64,000 bases of DNA from an uncultured Clostridia bacterium. Its GTDB lineage: Bacteria; Bacillota; Clostridia; Oscillospirales; Acutalibacteraceae. Under the pieces are notes generated by a model that saw only the letters and a list, made by a program, of their open reading frames with translations, was not told the origin of the DNA and ran no database searches. Within the stretch, counting starts at the first letter, position 1. Every line of letters starts with the position of its first letter. The position numbers were made by a program, and so were the translations under genes. Positions 43,651 through 52,059 of this stretch are shown here, piece by piece. The stretch is from the NCBI GenBank assembly GCA_947166625.1, contig CAMVEX010000008.1, forward strand, positions 1 to 64,000, read 5' to 3'.

Positions 43651-44778
43651 TATATATTTTTCAAATAAAATGTTTTGGGCCGTTGTATTGAAACCGATAT
43701 ACTCTAAAGGACTGACTGTAGCACCGGAAATATTAAAACTAAAATTTTTATACAAATTGGTAATATCGGCTGGTATATTCCCTTTTGCTATTACAGTCGG
43801 AATAACGCGAATGTTTTTTAATTTATAATTTGGAATCACATAATCACTTAACCACTCTAAATACCAAACAATTTGAGAGGTTACTATGCTTTCATAAGGC
43901 GCCTCATCTTTGAGTTCCACTAATCGAATAATAACATCGTTTTTTGTCTCTTGTTTTATCATAATATCAATTCTTTGCATGCCGACACCACAAGAGACCT
44001 CGTTGCCAATCCAATAATTTTTAATGCTTTGATTAATCAAGAGCTTAGCTAATTGGCCTTTATCAAAATTTTGAGTGATAAACGCTTGAAGATGTGTCTC
44101 AAAGGCCTTATTATTATTTGCTTTAAATAAAAGCCGTGGCAGAATATTCAATGATTCTTTTCTTCCATTATATATTTGATTTTCAGAACTTTTAACTATT
44201 TTATTTAATGAACTATCAAAGGTAAGACTGTTTGAAGTCATTGTTACCCTATTGTTTTTTATTCTTAATTTTTCTAATAAATCTTCATATTCATAGTCCA
44301 TTATCATTGTGCAGCCGCGGTTACCTTTTAGTTTTCGATATATTAAACTCCAGCACAAATCGCTTGCCTTAGATTTCCCTTTTAAAGAATCTAAATACTC
44401 GTGTTCGGTGACTCCGTTGGGATAAACCTCATATGGTTTTATACATATTCTATAAGAAAGGCCTTTGCCAGTTTGTAATTTTAAATAGTTGTCGCCGTCA
44501 TTTTCATCAAAAAAAGGCAATGAAGCTACTTTAAACACACCAAAAAACTGGCCTTGATTGCCTCCTGATGCTTGTAAATAAAAAATCACATTATCATCAA
44601 TGCGAATTCTTGATATGTCGGCTATCATACCGACTAAGTTCCTTTCGGTAGTTGAATTAACCGATGCTGTTGAATTTGATAGAAACTCTGATTTTTTATC
44701 TTTTGCGCCGGTCCCAGCAAACATATATTCAAGATGATACTTAAAAGTGGTTGAATCAACAATAAAAACATGTGTCAT
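43648..44778 (-). CDS. Putative restriction endonuclease (EVE/PUA-like plus PD-(D/E)XK-like)
   Basis: 376 aa. GGAGAAATAAT precedes the ATG. N-terminal ~110 residues (THVFIVDSTTFKYHLEYMFA, NVIFYLQASGGNQGQFFGVF) look like an EVE/PUA-type module; members of that superfamily read DNA bases in some restriction enzymes. The C-terminal part has a possible PD-(D/E)XK core: IDIMIKQETKNDVIIRLVEL, then KDE, giving D-x(n)-E-x-K (about residues 265-285). Both assignments are pattern-based. It lies 1 bp after the HNH gene and convergent to the methyltransferases, so it is the probable restriction subunit. Target and cleavage mode unknown. Confidence 0.7.
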   Translation of the reverse strand: MTHVFIVDSTTFKYHLEYMFAGTGAKDKKSEFLSNSTASVNSTTERNLVGMIADISRIRIDDNVIFYLQASGGNQGQFFGVFKVASLPFFDENDGDNYLKLQTGKGLSYRICIKPYEVYPNGVTEHEYLDSLKGKSKASDLCWSLIYRKLKGNRGCTMIMDYEYEDLLEKLRIKNNRVTMTSNSLTFDSSLNKIVKSSENQIYNGRKESLNILPRLLFKANNNKAFETHLQAFITQNFDKGQLAKLLINQSIKNYWIGNEVSCGVGMQRIDIMIKQETKNDVIIRLVELKDEAPYESIVTSQIVWYLEWLSDYVIPNYKLKNIRVIPTVIAKGNIPADITNLYKNFSFNISGATVSPLEYIGFNTTAQNILFEKYI

Positions 44779-44779
44779 A

Positions 44780-45376
44780 TTATTTCTCCTTTAAGTGTCT
44801 TCTGAATTCAATCGGGTCATACCAAAAGCACCCAACGCACGCGTCCTCTTCATTATTGTGATGTGCGCCACCTTTGTAGTATGACATCGGATATCCTAAT
44901 TTTTTTGCGTCGTACCTAATTCCTGTTCTGCGACATTCTTTACAGAATTGCCTTTTTGCATCGTTGGCAGCTTTACTCAATGGTTGAAAATCTGAAAGAC
45001 GCTGGTCTTCGTTTTTCATTACCCGGTCTTCGTTTTTCATGCCGTTCTTATGGTCAACCTCCGGGTTTGACGTGCCTAATACAACACAGCGTTGCGCTGA
45101 TATTTCTCTTTTAATTGCCGGACTTATATGTTGTGAATAATCGCCCTGATTCAGACCATTTAACCTAATGCGATCAATGCCATTTCCAGGCGTGATACTT
45201 TTATCAAACTCAATAATGTATTTTTTTGCAAGTGTGGATTCTTTTCGTGCCCAAGAAGCCCCGTTCCCAAATTTTAAGTCGGCATATTCCCCAACAAACT
45301 CATTTGTGCTTATCCATCTGCTAATACCATTACTGTCGGGTTGAGCTAATTTTAAGAATAATTCTGTCTTTGTCAT
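44780..45376 (-). CDS. HNH endonuclease (restriction-type)
   Basis: 198 aa from ATG 45376 (AGGAGG 7 nt upstream); the track start is 18 bp further upstream. The C-terminal half shows an HNH/beta-beta-alpha-metal pattern: QRCVVLGTSNPEVDHKNGMKN, FQPLSKAANDAKRQFCKECR, then YYKGGAHHNNEEDACVGCFW with Cys pairs that may bind zinc. The sequence style is that of HNH type II restriction enzymes. It is the first gene of a two-gene nuclease operon with the EVE/PD-(D/E)XK-like protein. Either could be the cleaving enzyme and the other a second subunit; pairing with two methyltransferases suggests an asymmetric recognition site. Confidence 0.8.
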   Translation of the reverse strand: MTKTELFLKLAQPDSNGISRWISTNEFVGEYADLKFGNGASWARKESTLAKKYIIEFDKSITPGNGIDRIRLNGLNQGDYSQHISPAIKREISAQRCVVLGTSNPEVDHKNGMKNEDRVMKNEDQRLSDFQPLSKAANDAKRQFCKECRRTGIRYDAKKLGYPMSYYKGGAHHNNEEDACVGCFWYDPIEFRRHLKEK

Positions 45377-45394
45377 AATATCCCTCCTGCTCAA

Positions 45395-45423
45395 ATAATA
45401 TCACACTCAAATAGAAAGCACAA
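45395..45423 (-). promoter_or_regulatory. Possible promoter of the nuclease genes
   Basis: Minus strand TTGTGC (45423-45418), 17-bp spacer, TATTAT (45400-45395). It lies close to the start codon, so the transcript leader would be short. Confidence 0.45.
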
Positions 45424-45540
45424 CATAAAGTGTAAAAATCGGCACAAAATGTTTGTGTATTATATACCCTATATTTTACTTGCTATCCGGGGCAGACAGA
45501 GTTAATATCACACTACCAAATTTAAAGGAGGTCATGTGAT

Positions 45541-45948
45541 ATGACAATCAAATTCAATGTTTCCGGCAGCAGAAGAACTGCGCTGGCGAAGGCCGTAGCC
45601 GAGTTTACGGGTGAAAAATCCAATTATCAGGGTCCGCCCTCATTCGCCTACACAGTCGGCAATTACACCATCAGCAGAAGCGGTGAGCTTGAGAAAGCAG
45701 ACGGGATTGCCCCGGAAATACTCGATTATCTTGCAGACCGCGGCTTTGAAGCGGAACCAGCCGAACCCACGAAACTGGAAATCGGTGTTTCGGAGAAAAC
45801 GGCAGACATCGAAACCCTGAAGGCGATTATCGCTTCAAAGGAAAATCTGCTGAAGCACGCATTCGCGACAGACGATGTTTCGCTTACGCTTGAAGACGGG
45901 AAGATATTATTGCAAACACAAAAACGGAAAACGCAGAGAGGTTCCTGA
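45541..45948 (+). pseudogene. Truncated conjugative-element 'virulence-associated' protein
   Basis: AAAGGAGG lies upstream of ATG 45541. The first ~110 residues (NVSGSRRTALAKAVAEFTGE, YTISRSGELEKADGIAPEIL, DYLADRGFEAE) match the N-terminus of the large plasmid/transposon proteins annotated as virulence-related in Firmicutes conjugative elements, as I recall them. After LTLEDG (near 45900) the sequence joins the 3' end of a recombinase in another frame, and the short tail QKRKTQRGS is out-of-frame junk. It is a scar of a deleted mobile element. Confidence 0.72.
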
Positions 45949-46145
45949 AACTTGTGCGCGGCAGGACGGAAATAGAAAAACTTGATGCGAGAATAATCCG
46001 TGAATTCGTAGATAGGGTTTATGTCCATAAGGCTGAGGTGTTTAACGGGCATAAAATCCAGCGTATTGATATCGCATGGAACTTTATCGGCATATTTGAC
46101 CCGCCTTCACCGGAAACCGAATACCTAAAAGAAATATCGGCATAG
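45903..46145 (+). pseudogene. 3' remnant of a serine site-specific recombinase
   Basis: Frame reads TKTENAERFLKLVRG, TEIEKLDARIIREFVDRVYV, HKAEVFNGHKIQRIDIAWNF and ends at TAG/TAA 46143-46145. This matches the C-terminal DUF4368-type end of large serine recombinases of integrative elements. The catalytic N-terminal domain is missing, so it cannot act. It is fused by deletion to the truncated element protein immediately upstream, marking the right end of the island. Confidence 0.78.
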
Positions 46146-46198
46146 CCGGTAAAATACCAAACTATGCCGATGTTTTTTTTAGGAATATGCAATCCCTA

Positions 46199-46227
46199 AT
46201 GCACGACCATTTCGGGTGCATTTTTTA
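46199..46227 (+). terminator. Terminator at the island's right boundary
   Basis: ATGCAC...GTGCAT followed by TTTTTTAT. The flanking ATCCCTAAT and GGGTGCATTTTTT are repeated, inverted, at 39583-39615. Confidence 0.65.
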
Positions 46228-46240
46228 TCTTCCGTGAGAA

Positions 46241-47044
46241 TTATACGCTGAGAAGACCCGCATCAACCGCGTACTGGCCGCCGGTGCAGTATCTCGCCTT
46301 GTCGCTCGCGAGGAAGAGAACGAGATTTGCCGAATCCTCGGGCTCGATCCAGGGGACGGGCTGAAGGTTGCCGGCAGACGCTTCGGCTATCTCCATGGGA
46401 GTTTTGCCCTCCATTGCGGCAAGCCCGTCATTCATCGGCGTATTCACTCCTGTGGGGTGGATGCTGACCACTCTGATATTGTAGGGCGCGAGCTCGATCG
46501 CCCACGCTTTGGTGAGACCGGTCAGCCCCCATTTTGAGGCGGTGTAGTGAGAGAGCCTCCTGCCGCCGCGCAGACCCATTACGGAGGAATTGTTTATTAT
46601 CACTCCGCTCATCTTTTCTTTCATATAGGGAACGACCCTTCTTGTGACATTGAAGGGACCCTTGAGATTTATATCTATCATCGCGTCCCATTCCTCATCG
46701 GTCATCTTATCGACCTCGGCGTAGGCGCAGATACCGGCGTTGTTAAAGAGAATATCTATCTTGCCGAATTCCTCTATCGTCTTTTTGACCGCTGCCGTGA
46801 CCGCTTCGTCATCACGCACATCGCCTGCGCATATCACGCATTTTGAACCGAGCGCCTCGACCTCATCTTTAAGGCTTTTGAGCTCGTCGCTCGTGCCGAA
46901 TTCATAGGCGGGGTATTCTATCTTTTTGGCTACATCAAAGGCCGCTATCAAAGCGCCCTCTTTTGCGAATGCGAGAGCGGTCGCCCTGCCCTGACCGTGG
47001 GCGGCTCCGGTAATAAAAGCAACTTTTCCTTCAAATTCCTTCAT
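46241..47044 (-). CDS. Short-chain dehydrogenase/reductase (SDR)
   Basis: 267 aa classical SDR. Cofactor motif AFITGAAHGQGRATALAFAK (TGxxxGxG, ~11-18), NNAG in IDILFNNAGICA (~90), catalytic Ser in IINNSSVM (~144), and Tyr-Lys in HYTASKWG (~160-164). The segment after the cofactor loop (KKIEYPAYEFGTSDELKSL) and the C-terminal GGQYAVDAGLLSV look like the mycofactocin-coupled/2-hydroxycyclohexane-type SDR branch, but no mycofactocin genes are nearby. Substrate unknown. The ribosome binding site (GGAGG) lies within the end of the upstream AhpD-like gene, so they are co-expressed. Confidence 0.9.
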   Translation of the reverse strand: MKEFEGKVAFITGAAHGQGRATALAFAKEGALIAAFDVAKKIEYPAYEFGTSDELKSLKDEVEALGSKCVICAGDVRDDEAVTAAVKKTIEEFGKIDILFNNAGICAYAEVDKMTDEEWDAMIDINLKGPFNVTRRVVPYMKEKMSGVIINNSSVMGLRGGRRLSHYTASKWGLTGLTKAWAIELAPYNIRVVSIHPTGVNTPMNDGLAAMEGKTPMEIAEASAGNLQPVPWIEPEDSANLVLFLASDKARYCTGGQYAVDAGLLSV

Positions 47045-47045
47045 A

Positions 47046-47588
47046 TCATTCAGCCTCCGTCTTTTTATCGTTTATATAATTGTAGAGCACTTCGTCGAGC
47101 GGCACCTTCGCCACGGTATTAAACAGATTCGTGGCATACATTATGCCCGCGAAGGCTATCAGGGTGACTATCTGCTTATCCGTATAATTCTCTTTGAGCT
47201 TGTCATAGATCTCATCGGGTATGTTATGCGGATTTTTTGTGATCCCGGCTCCGAAATCAAGGAGCAGTTTTTCCGTATCGTTGAGGATGAGATTATCGGG
47301 GTCTTCGCCCGCGTCAATAAGGATCTTTCTGAAAAAAGTGCCGCAGATGAGGCAGGTGTTGCCGGTGGAGATCGCGTAGGAAAAAATCGTCATCGCCCTC
47401 TCGCCGAATACGGGCACGAGCTCATCATAAAGGGTGTACCATTCCATATAAGCCTTGAATGAAGGAACATCCTGCAAAAGGGTGCGCTTCATGTTTGTGA
47501 TCCTGCCGTGCTTCGCGATCTGATCATCATATTCCGCCCTCACCTCGGGGGAAGAAGTCTCATATTCCGTCATGGGTAAATATGCCAT
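47046..47588 (-). CDS. Carboxymuconolactone decarboxylase/AhpD-like protein
   Basis: 180 aa. All-helical AhpD-like fold with the redox-type CxxC in TGNTCLICGTFFRKIL (~75-90) and the preceding helix GERAMTIFSYAIST. The C-terminal helices (KLLLDFGAGITKNPHNIPDE, QIVTLIAFAGIMYATNLFNT) are usual for this family. Members are peroxidase partners or decarboxylase-like enzymes; the pairing with an SDR suggests turnover of a small carbonyl compound, which is inference. AAGGAGG precedes the ATG. First gene of the two-gene operon, divergent from the GH3 gene. Confidence 0.83.
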   Translation of the reverse strand: MAYLPMTEYETSSPEVRAEYDDQIAKHGRITNMKRTLLQDVPSFKAYMEWYTLYDELVPVFGERAMTIFSYAISTGNTCLICGTFFRKILIDAGEDPDNLILNDTEKLLLDFGAGITKNPHNIPDEIYDKLKENYTDKQIVTLIAFAGIMYATNLFNTVAKVPLDEVLYNYINDKKTEAE

Positions 47589-47684
47589 AATTCATGCCTC
47601 CTTATACGCGAATATTCTATAATAATCCGTTTTCGTTGTCAATATTCCGCTATGATTTTTGCGCCCCGCGAGTTGCAAAATCTG

Positions 47685-47712
47685 TTGATTTTGACGGGGC
47701 TTATGTTATAAT
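47685..47712 (+). promoter_or_regulatory. Promoter of the GH3 gene
   Basis: TTGATT (47685-47690), 16-bp spacer, TATAAT (47707-47712), 33 bp before GTG 47746. Confidence 0.65.
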
Positions 47713-47745
47713 GAAAATGAAAAAATACGATTAACGGAGGCGCCT

Positions 47746-50151
47746 GTGAATAAGATAAAAAGAATTTTGTATAACGCCGTCGGCAAAATTATCGCCGCCA
47801 TGCCCAATGATACGAGCCAGACCTCCGTATCCGCCGGGAGCGGGGAGAAATACGATAACCCCGAAATGTCCGCTCTGTGCCGCTCGGCGGCGGCGCAGGG
47901 ATGCGTGCTGCTCAAAAACAACGGCGGGATCCTGCCGCTAAAAAAGGATGAAAAAATCAGCGTATTCTCCCGCCTTCAGAATGATTGGTTTTATACCGGC
48001 TACGGCTCCGGCGGAGATGTAAACGCGCCCTATTGCGTGAGCCTTATCGACGGCTTAAAAAACGCGGGCGCGAGGCTTGACGGGGAGCTTGCCGGGAAAT
48101 ACCGCAGATTCAGCGAAAAAAATCCGCCCGATAAGGGATTCTGGGCTCACTGGCCGTCAAATCAGGAGGAAATGCGCCTGACGGAATCCGAAATAAGAGC
48201 CGCGGCGGAGCGCAGCGGCACGGCGATAGTCATTATCGGCAGGGCTTCGGGCGAGGATATGGAAAACCGTCTCGAAAGGGGAAGCTGGCTGCTCACAAAG
48301 CAGGAGAAGCGCCTGCTTGACGGCGTTACGGGTGCATTCGGCAGGGTCATTCTCATTCTCAACTGCTCAAATATAACAGATATGTCCGAAATCGCTCAAT
48401 ACGGCGATAAGATCGGCGCGGTGCTTCTCGCCTGGCAGGGCGGTATGGAGAGCGGGAACGCGGTTGCGGATGTCCTTTATGGTATCTGCCCGCCCTGCGG
48501 CAAGCTCACCGACACCGTTGCCGAAAACTACGCCGCCTACCCCTCATCAGCCGATTTCGGAAAGAGGGCTTATAACAACTACACCGAGGATATTTATGTA
48601 GGCTACCGCTATTTTGAAACCTTCGCTCCCGAAAAGGTGATATATCCCTTCGGCTTCGGGCTCGGTTACACGGAATTCAACATAGAAAATATCAGGTTCA
48701 AAAAGCTCAAAAGCAAAGTCAAAATTACATTCAGCGTAAAAAACACAGGTTCATTCAAGGGCAGGGAAACGCCTCAGATATATGTCAAAGCGCCCTGCGG
48801 AAGGCTCGGCAAGCCTGACAGAGAGCTTGTTTATTTTACAAAAACGCGGATGCTTGAGAGCGGAGAATCCGAGGATTTCACCGCCGAGATTCCCATTGAA
48901 AGTCTCGCGTCTTACGATGATAAAGAGAGTTATTCATACATCCTCGAAGCGGGGGCTTACGCCTTTTATCTCGGCAGCGATGTGCGCTCCGCCTCAAAAT
49001 GCGGCGAATTCACTCTTGATGAAGAGGTCACCGTGTTGCGCCTCACGCAGTGCGCCGCCGCGCAGACGGATTTTGAGCGGCTCACCAATAAAGACGGCTC
49101 GCCGGTATTTGAGAAAGCGCCCGTCAGAAAGACGGGGCTGAAAGAAAGAATAATCGCATCTCTGCCCGGAGCGCCCGGTGTTTCATACATCAAAAAATGC
49201 ACTCTGAAAGATGTAAAGGACGGCAGAGCGACCCTTGATGAATTTATTATGGCCCTCACACCCGATGAGCTTGAAGCGCTCAGCCGCGGGGATTATACCA
49301 TGAATTCTCCGCTCGGCGCATCCGGCAACGCGGGCGTATATTGCGGAGTTACGCAGTCGCTCAGGGATAAGGGAGTGCCCGCCCTGACATTTACGGACGG
49401 TCCATCCGGGATCAGGCTAAATAAAACCGCTTCTCTTTTGCCTATAGGCACCTGCCTCGCCTGCACTTTTGACACGCAGCTTGTAGAAAAACTTTATTCT
49501 CTTGTCGGCGCAGAAATGAAAAAACTCGGCTCTCAGGTGATCGCAGGCCCGGGCATGAATATCCACAGAAATCCGCTCTGCGGAAGGAATTTTGAGTATT
49601 ATTCAGAGGATCCGCTGCTGACGGGTAAAATCGGAGCCGCCGCCGTAAGAGGAATTCAATCAAACGGAGTGGGTGCCTGCCCGAAGCATTTTGCCTGCAA
49701 CAATCAGGAAACCAACCGCACCCGCAACGATTCAAGGCTCTCAGAAAGAGCGCTTCGCGAAATATATCTCAAGGGCTTTGAGATCTGTGTGAAGGAATCG
49801 GCTCCGCTCAATATCATGACATCCTATAACAAGATAAATTCTGTCTGGGCTCATTATCACTATGAGCTGGTGAGGTGTATTTTAAGGGGCGAATGGGGCT
49901 ATGAGGGCTGCGTTATCACGGATTGGTGGATGCGCCCGTCATATTCTCCCGAATTCCCCATCATCAGAGATCAGGCTTACAGAGTCAGAGCGGGGGTAAA
50001 TATCCTTATGCCCGGCGGCGAGCGGACGGGGAAGCGCGAGAGCGACGGCACTCTGCTTGAAACCCTCGGCAAGAGCGGCGGGATAACGCTCACGGAGATA
50101 AGAGAAAACGCGAAATATATTTTGAATTTCGCCTTGAATTTCGTTGATTGA
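47746..50151 (+). CDS. Glycoside hydrolase family 3 beta-glucosidase, permuted domain order
   Basis: 801 aa, GTG start with GGAGG upstream, no signal peptide. The (alpha/beta)6-sandwich domain usually found at the C-terminus of GH3 is first (~35-260: AAAQGCVLLKNNGGILPL, VILILNCSNITDM, AVLLAWQGGMESG). A fibronectin-III-like domain follows (~315-430). The TIM-barrel catalytic domain comes last (~480-801: TFTDGPSGIRLN, CGRNFEYYSEDPLLTG, ACPKHFACNNQETNR), with the nucleophile Asp in CVITDWWM (~725). This rotated arrangement is known in rumen and gut Clostridia GH3 enzymes. Likely cleaves beta-glucosides or oligosaccharides in the cytoplasm; exact specificity unknown. Confidence 0.92.
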   Translation: MNKIKRILYNAVGKIIAAMPNDTSQTSVSAGSGEKYDNPEMSALCRSAAAQGCVLLKNNGGILPLKKDEKISVFSRLQNDWFYTGYGSGGDVNAPYCVSLIDGLKNAGARLDGELAGKYRRFSEKNPPDKGFWAHWPSNQEEMRLTESEIRAAAERSGTAIVIIGRASGEDMENRLERGSWLLTKQEKRLLDGVTGAFGRVILILNCSNITDMSEIAQYGDKIGAVLLAWQGGMESGNAVADVLYGICPPCGKLTDTVAENYAAYPSSADFGKRAYNNYTEDIYVGYRYFETFAPEKVIYPFGFGLGYTEFNIENIRFKKLKSKVKITFSVKNTGSFKGRETPQIYVKAPCGRLGKPDRELVYFTKTRMLESGESEDFTAEIPIESLASYDDKESYSYILEAGAYAFYLGSDVRSASKCGEFTLDEEVTVLRLTQCAAAQTDFERLTNKDGSPVFEKAPVRKTGLKERIIASLPGAPGVSYIKKCTLKDVKDGRATLDEFIMALTPDELEALSRGDYTMNSPLGASGNAGVYCGVTQSLRDKGVPALTFTDGPSGIRLNKTASLLPIGTCLACTFDTQLVEKLYSLVGAEMKKLGSQVIAGPGMNIHRNPLCGRNFEYYSEDPLLTGKIGAAAVRGIQSNGVGACPKHFACNNQETNRTRNDSRLSERALREIYLKGFEICVKESAPLNIMTSYNKINSVWAHYHYELVRCILRGEWGYEGCVITDWWMRPSYSPEFPIIRDQAYRVRAGVNILMPGGERTGKRESDGTLLETLGKSGGITLTEIRENAKYILNFALNFVD

Positions 50152-50163
50152 GAGGAAATAAAT

Positions 50164-50640
50164 ATGGAAAACATCACATTCAGATATGCCTGCGAAGAGG
50201 ATTGCGGATTGATCCTCTCTTTGATAAAGGAGCTTGCGGAATATGAAAATCTCTCGGATGAAGTGATTGCCGATGAGAGCCTTCTGAGGAATTCGATATT
50301 CAGAGAGGGGAGCGCCGAGGTGATTTTTCCCTGCGTAAACGGCAGAGAGATCGGCTTCGCCCTGTTTTTCCATAATTATTCAACATTTCTCGGCAGAAAA
50401 GGGCTTTATCTTGAGGATCTGTATATAAAGCAGGAATTCAGAGGGAGAGGATACGGCAAAGCAACTTTGAAAAAGCTCGCGCAGATTGCCTGCGAAAGAG
50501 GATGCGGAAGGCTTGAATGGTCGTGCCTTGACAGCAACAGACCCGCCGTGGATTTTTACCTCTCGCTCGGCGCGAGGCCGATGGATGAATGGACGGTTTA
50601 CCGCCTGACCGGCGATACTCTTAAAAATCTTGCAGAATAA
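50164..50640 (+). CDS. GNAT-family N-acetyltransferase
   Basis: 158 aa. Diamine/spermidine acetyltransferase-like member. The acetyl-CoA motif A is YIKQEFRGRGYGKATLKKLA (R-G-x-G-x-G/K, ~80-99), preceded by the strand LYLEDLYI and followed by RLEWSCLDSNRPAVDFYLSL, the motif B region. N-terminal FRYACEEDCGLILSLIKELA EYE is typical of SAT-type relatives. GAGAGGAAATAAAT precedes the ATG. Probably acetylates a small polyamine or amine; inferred from family only. It follows the GH3 gene after 12 bp and ends before a terminator. Confidence 0.88.
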   Translation: MENITFRYACEEDCGLILSLIKELAEYENLSDEVIADESLLRNSIFREGSAEVIFPCVNGREIGFALFFHNYSTFLGRKGLYLEDLYIKQEFRGRGYGKATLKKLAQIACERGCGRLEWSCLDSNRPAVDFYLSLGARPMDEWTVYRLTGDTLKNLAE

Positions 50641-50684
50641 CGGGATGACCCGTAACAGGCGGTCAAATAACATTATATATGATT

Positions 50685-50716
50685 TACCCGACAGTAAATT
50701 CTGTCGGGTATTTTTT
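50685..50716 (+). terminator. Terminator after the GNAT gene
   Basis: TACCCGACAG-TAAATT-CTGTCGGGTA followed by TTTTTT. Confidence 0.88.
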
Positions 50717-50726
50717 ACAAATATAC

Positions 50727-50768
50727 TTGACAAACACAAAACAACTGTATATAGTGTATATATACACT
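50727..50768 (+). promoter_or_regulatory. Promoter with overlapping YtrA-type operator
   Basis: TTGACA (50727-50732), 17-bp spacer, TATAGT (50750-50755). AGTGTATATATACACT (50753-50768) is a perfect 16-bp palindrome overlapping the -10 and start site. It is the natural binding site for the GntR/YtrA regulator encoded 24 bp downstream, implying autorepression of the ABC operon. Confidence 0.82.
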
Positions 50769-50791
50769 GATGCGCGGCGGTGAGGTATGAT

Positions 50792-51181
50792 ATGAATATT
50801 TTGATCAGCAATTTATCCGGAGTGCCGATTTACGAGCAGATCGAGGAGCAGATAAAAGCGCAGATAATGTCAGGCGCGCTCTGTGCGGGAGACGCTCTGC
50901 CTTCTATGAGGATGCTCGCAAAGGAACTTAAAATCAGCGTAATAACCACAAAACGGGCTTATGAGGACCTTGAACGCGACGGATATATATCCAATGTTCA
51001 GGGCAAGGGCTGCTTTGTAAAAGCGATGAATGCCGAACTCATAAAAGAAAATATGCTCTTTGCGATAGGTGAGCTTTTTGAATCAGCCGCCGATAAGGCG
51101 ATTATAGGCAAAATCACTCTCGATGAGCTTTGCGACACTCTTAAAATCATCTACGAGGAGAAGAACAATGGCAGAAATTAA
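50792..51181 (+). CDS. GntR-family (YtrA-type) transcriptional regulator
   Basis: 129 aa from ATG 50792 (GGTGAGG upstream; a GTG at 50780 is less likely). The N-terminal winged helix-turn-helix is typical GntR: GVPIYEQIEEQIKAQIMSGA, LPSMRMLAKELKISVITTKR, AYEDLERDGYISNVQGKGCF. The short C-terminal segment without a ligand-binding domain marks the YtrA subfamily, whose members control ABC exporters responding to cell-wall stress. It is the first gene of its operon, and the perfect palindrome upstream suggests autoregulation. The next gene starts inside its 3' end. Confidence 0.92.
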   Translation: MNILISNLSGVPIYEQIEEQIKAQIMSGALCAGDALPSMRMLAKELKISVITTKRAYEDLERDGYISNVQGKGCFVKAMNAELIKENMLFAIGELFESAADKAIIGKITLDELCDTLKIIYEEKNNGRN

Positions 51182-52049
51182 AAATGTGATAGAATTTCGC
51201 AACGCCGTCAAGGATTACGGCGATTTTAAGCTTGACAATATAAGCTTTGCCGTGCCGGAGGGGAGCGTCTGCGGTTTTATAGGTCAAAACGGCGCGGGTA
51301 AAACCACCGCGATCTCGCTGCTGCTGGATTTGATAAAACGCGATTCCGGTGAGGTTTATCTTTTCGGTGAGCCTGTGGACGGCAGGCATTCTTACCTGAG
51401 AGAAAATGTGGGCGTGGTTTTTGATGAAATGGGCTTTCACGAATTCCTCACCGCGAAGCAGATAAACGTGATCCTCAAAAATTCGTATAAAAACTGGGAT
51501 GAAAAGGTATTTTTTGAAAATCTCAAAAAATTTTCTCTGCCGTCAAATAAACCCTGCGGGGCTTTTTCGCGCGGTATGAGAATGAAATTGCAGATAGCGG
51601 CGGCTCTGTCTCACAATGCGAAGCTTCTGGTAATGGATGAGCCTACAAGCGGCCTTGATCCGGTGGTCAGGAATGAGATAATACAGATTTTCAGAGAATA
51701 TGAGATGCGGGAAGATCACACCATTTTGCTCTCATCCCACATAACCGGCGATCTTGAAAAAATCGCGGATGAAGTCGTATTCATAGACGGCGGCAAAATC
51801 GTGCTCGCGGGCAACAAGGATGAAATTCTTGAAAAGCACGCCCTGCTCAAATGCTCAAATGATGAAGCGGGTAATATAAGCGGGTCGCTCATCGTATTTT
51901 CTCAGCCCGGTAAATACGGCACCGAGATGCTCGTAAATGACGCGGCTGCATGCAAAAGATTTTATCCGAATGCGATCATAGAGAGCGCGACCCTTGAGGA
52001 AATAATGATCTATTATGTAAATAAATCAAAAGCAGACGGGATAGGCTGA
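51168..52049 (+). CDS. ABC-2 type exporter ATP-binding protein
   Basis: 293 aa from ATG 51168 (GAGGAG upstream). The track start at 51123 lies inside gntR and is rejected. Walker A IGQNGAGKTTAISLLLD (~40), signature region AFSRGMRMKLQIAAALS (SRGMRM in place of LSGGQ, common in this family), Walker B LLVMDEPTSGLDP, switch His in LLSSHI. About 80 residues beyond the ATPase core are probably regulatory. It works with the two permeases encoded next; the substrate may be an antimicrobial peptide or cell-wall drug, inferred from YtrA association. Confidence 0.92.
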   Translation: MAEIKNVIEFRNAVKDYGDFKLDNISFAVPEGSVCGFIGQNGAGKTTAISLLLDLIKRDSGEVYLFGEPVDGRHSYLRENVGVVFDEMGFHEFLTAKQINVILKNSYKNWDEKVFFENLKKFSLPSNKPCGAFSRGMRMKLQIAAALSHNAKLLVMDEPTSGLDPVVRNEIIQIFREYEMREDHTILLSSHITGDLEKIADEVVFIDGGKIVLAGNKDEILEKHALLKCSNDEAGNISGSLIVFSQPGKYGTEMLVNDAAACKRFYPNAIIESATLEEIMIYYVNKSKADGIG

Positions 52050-52059
52050 CGGAGGTAAT

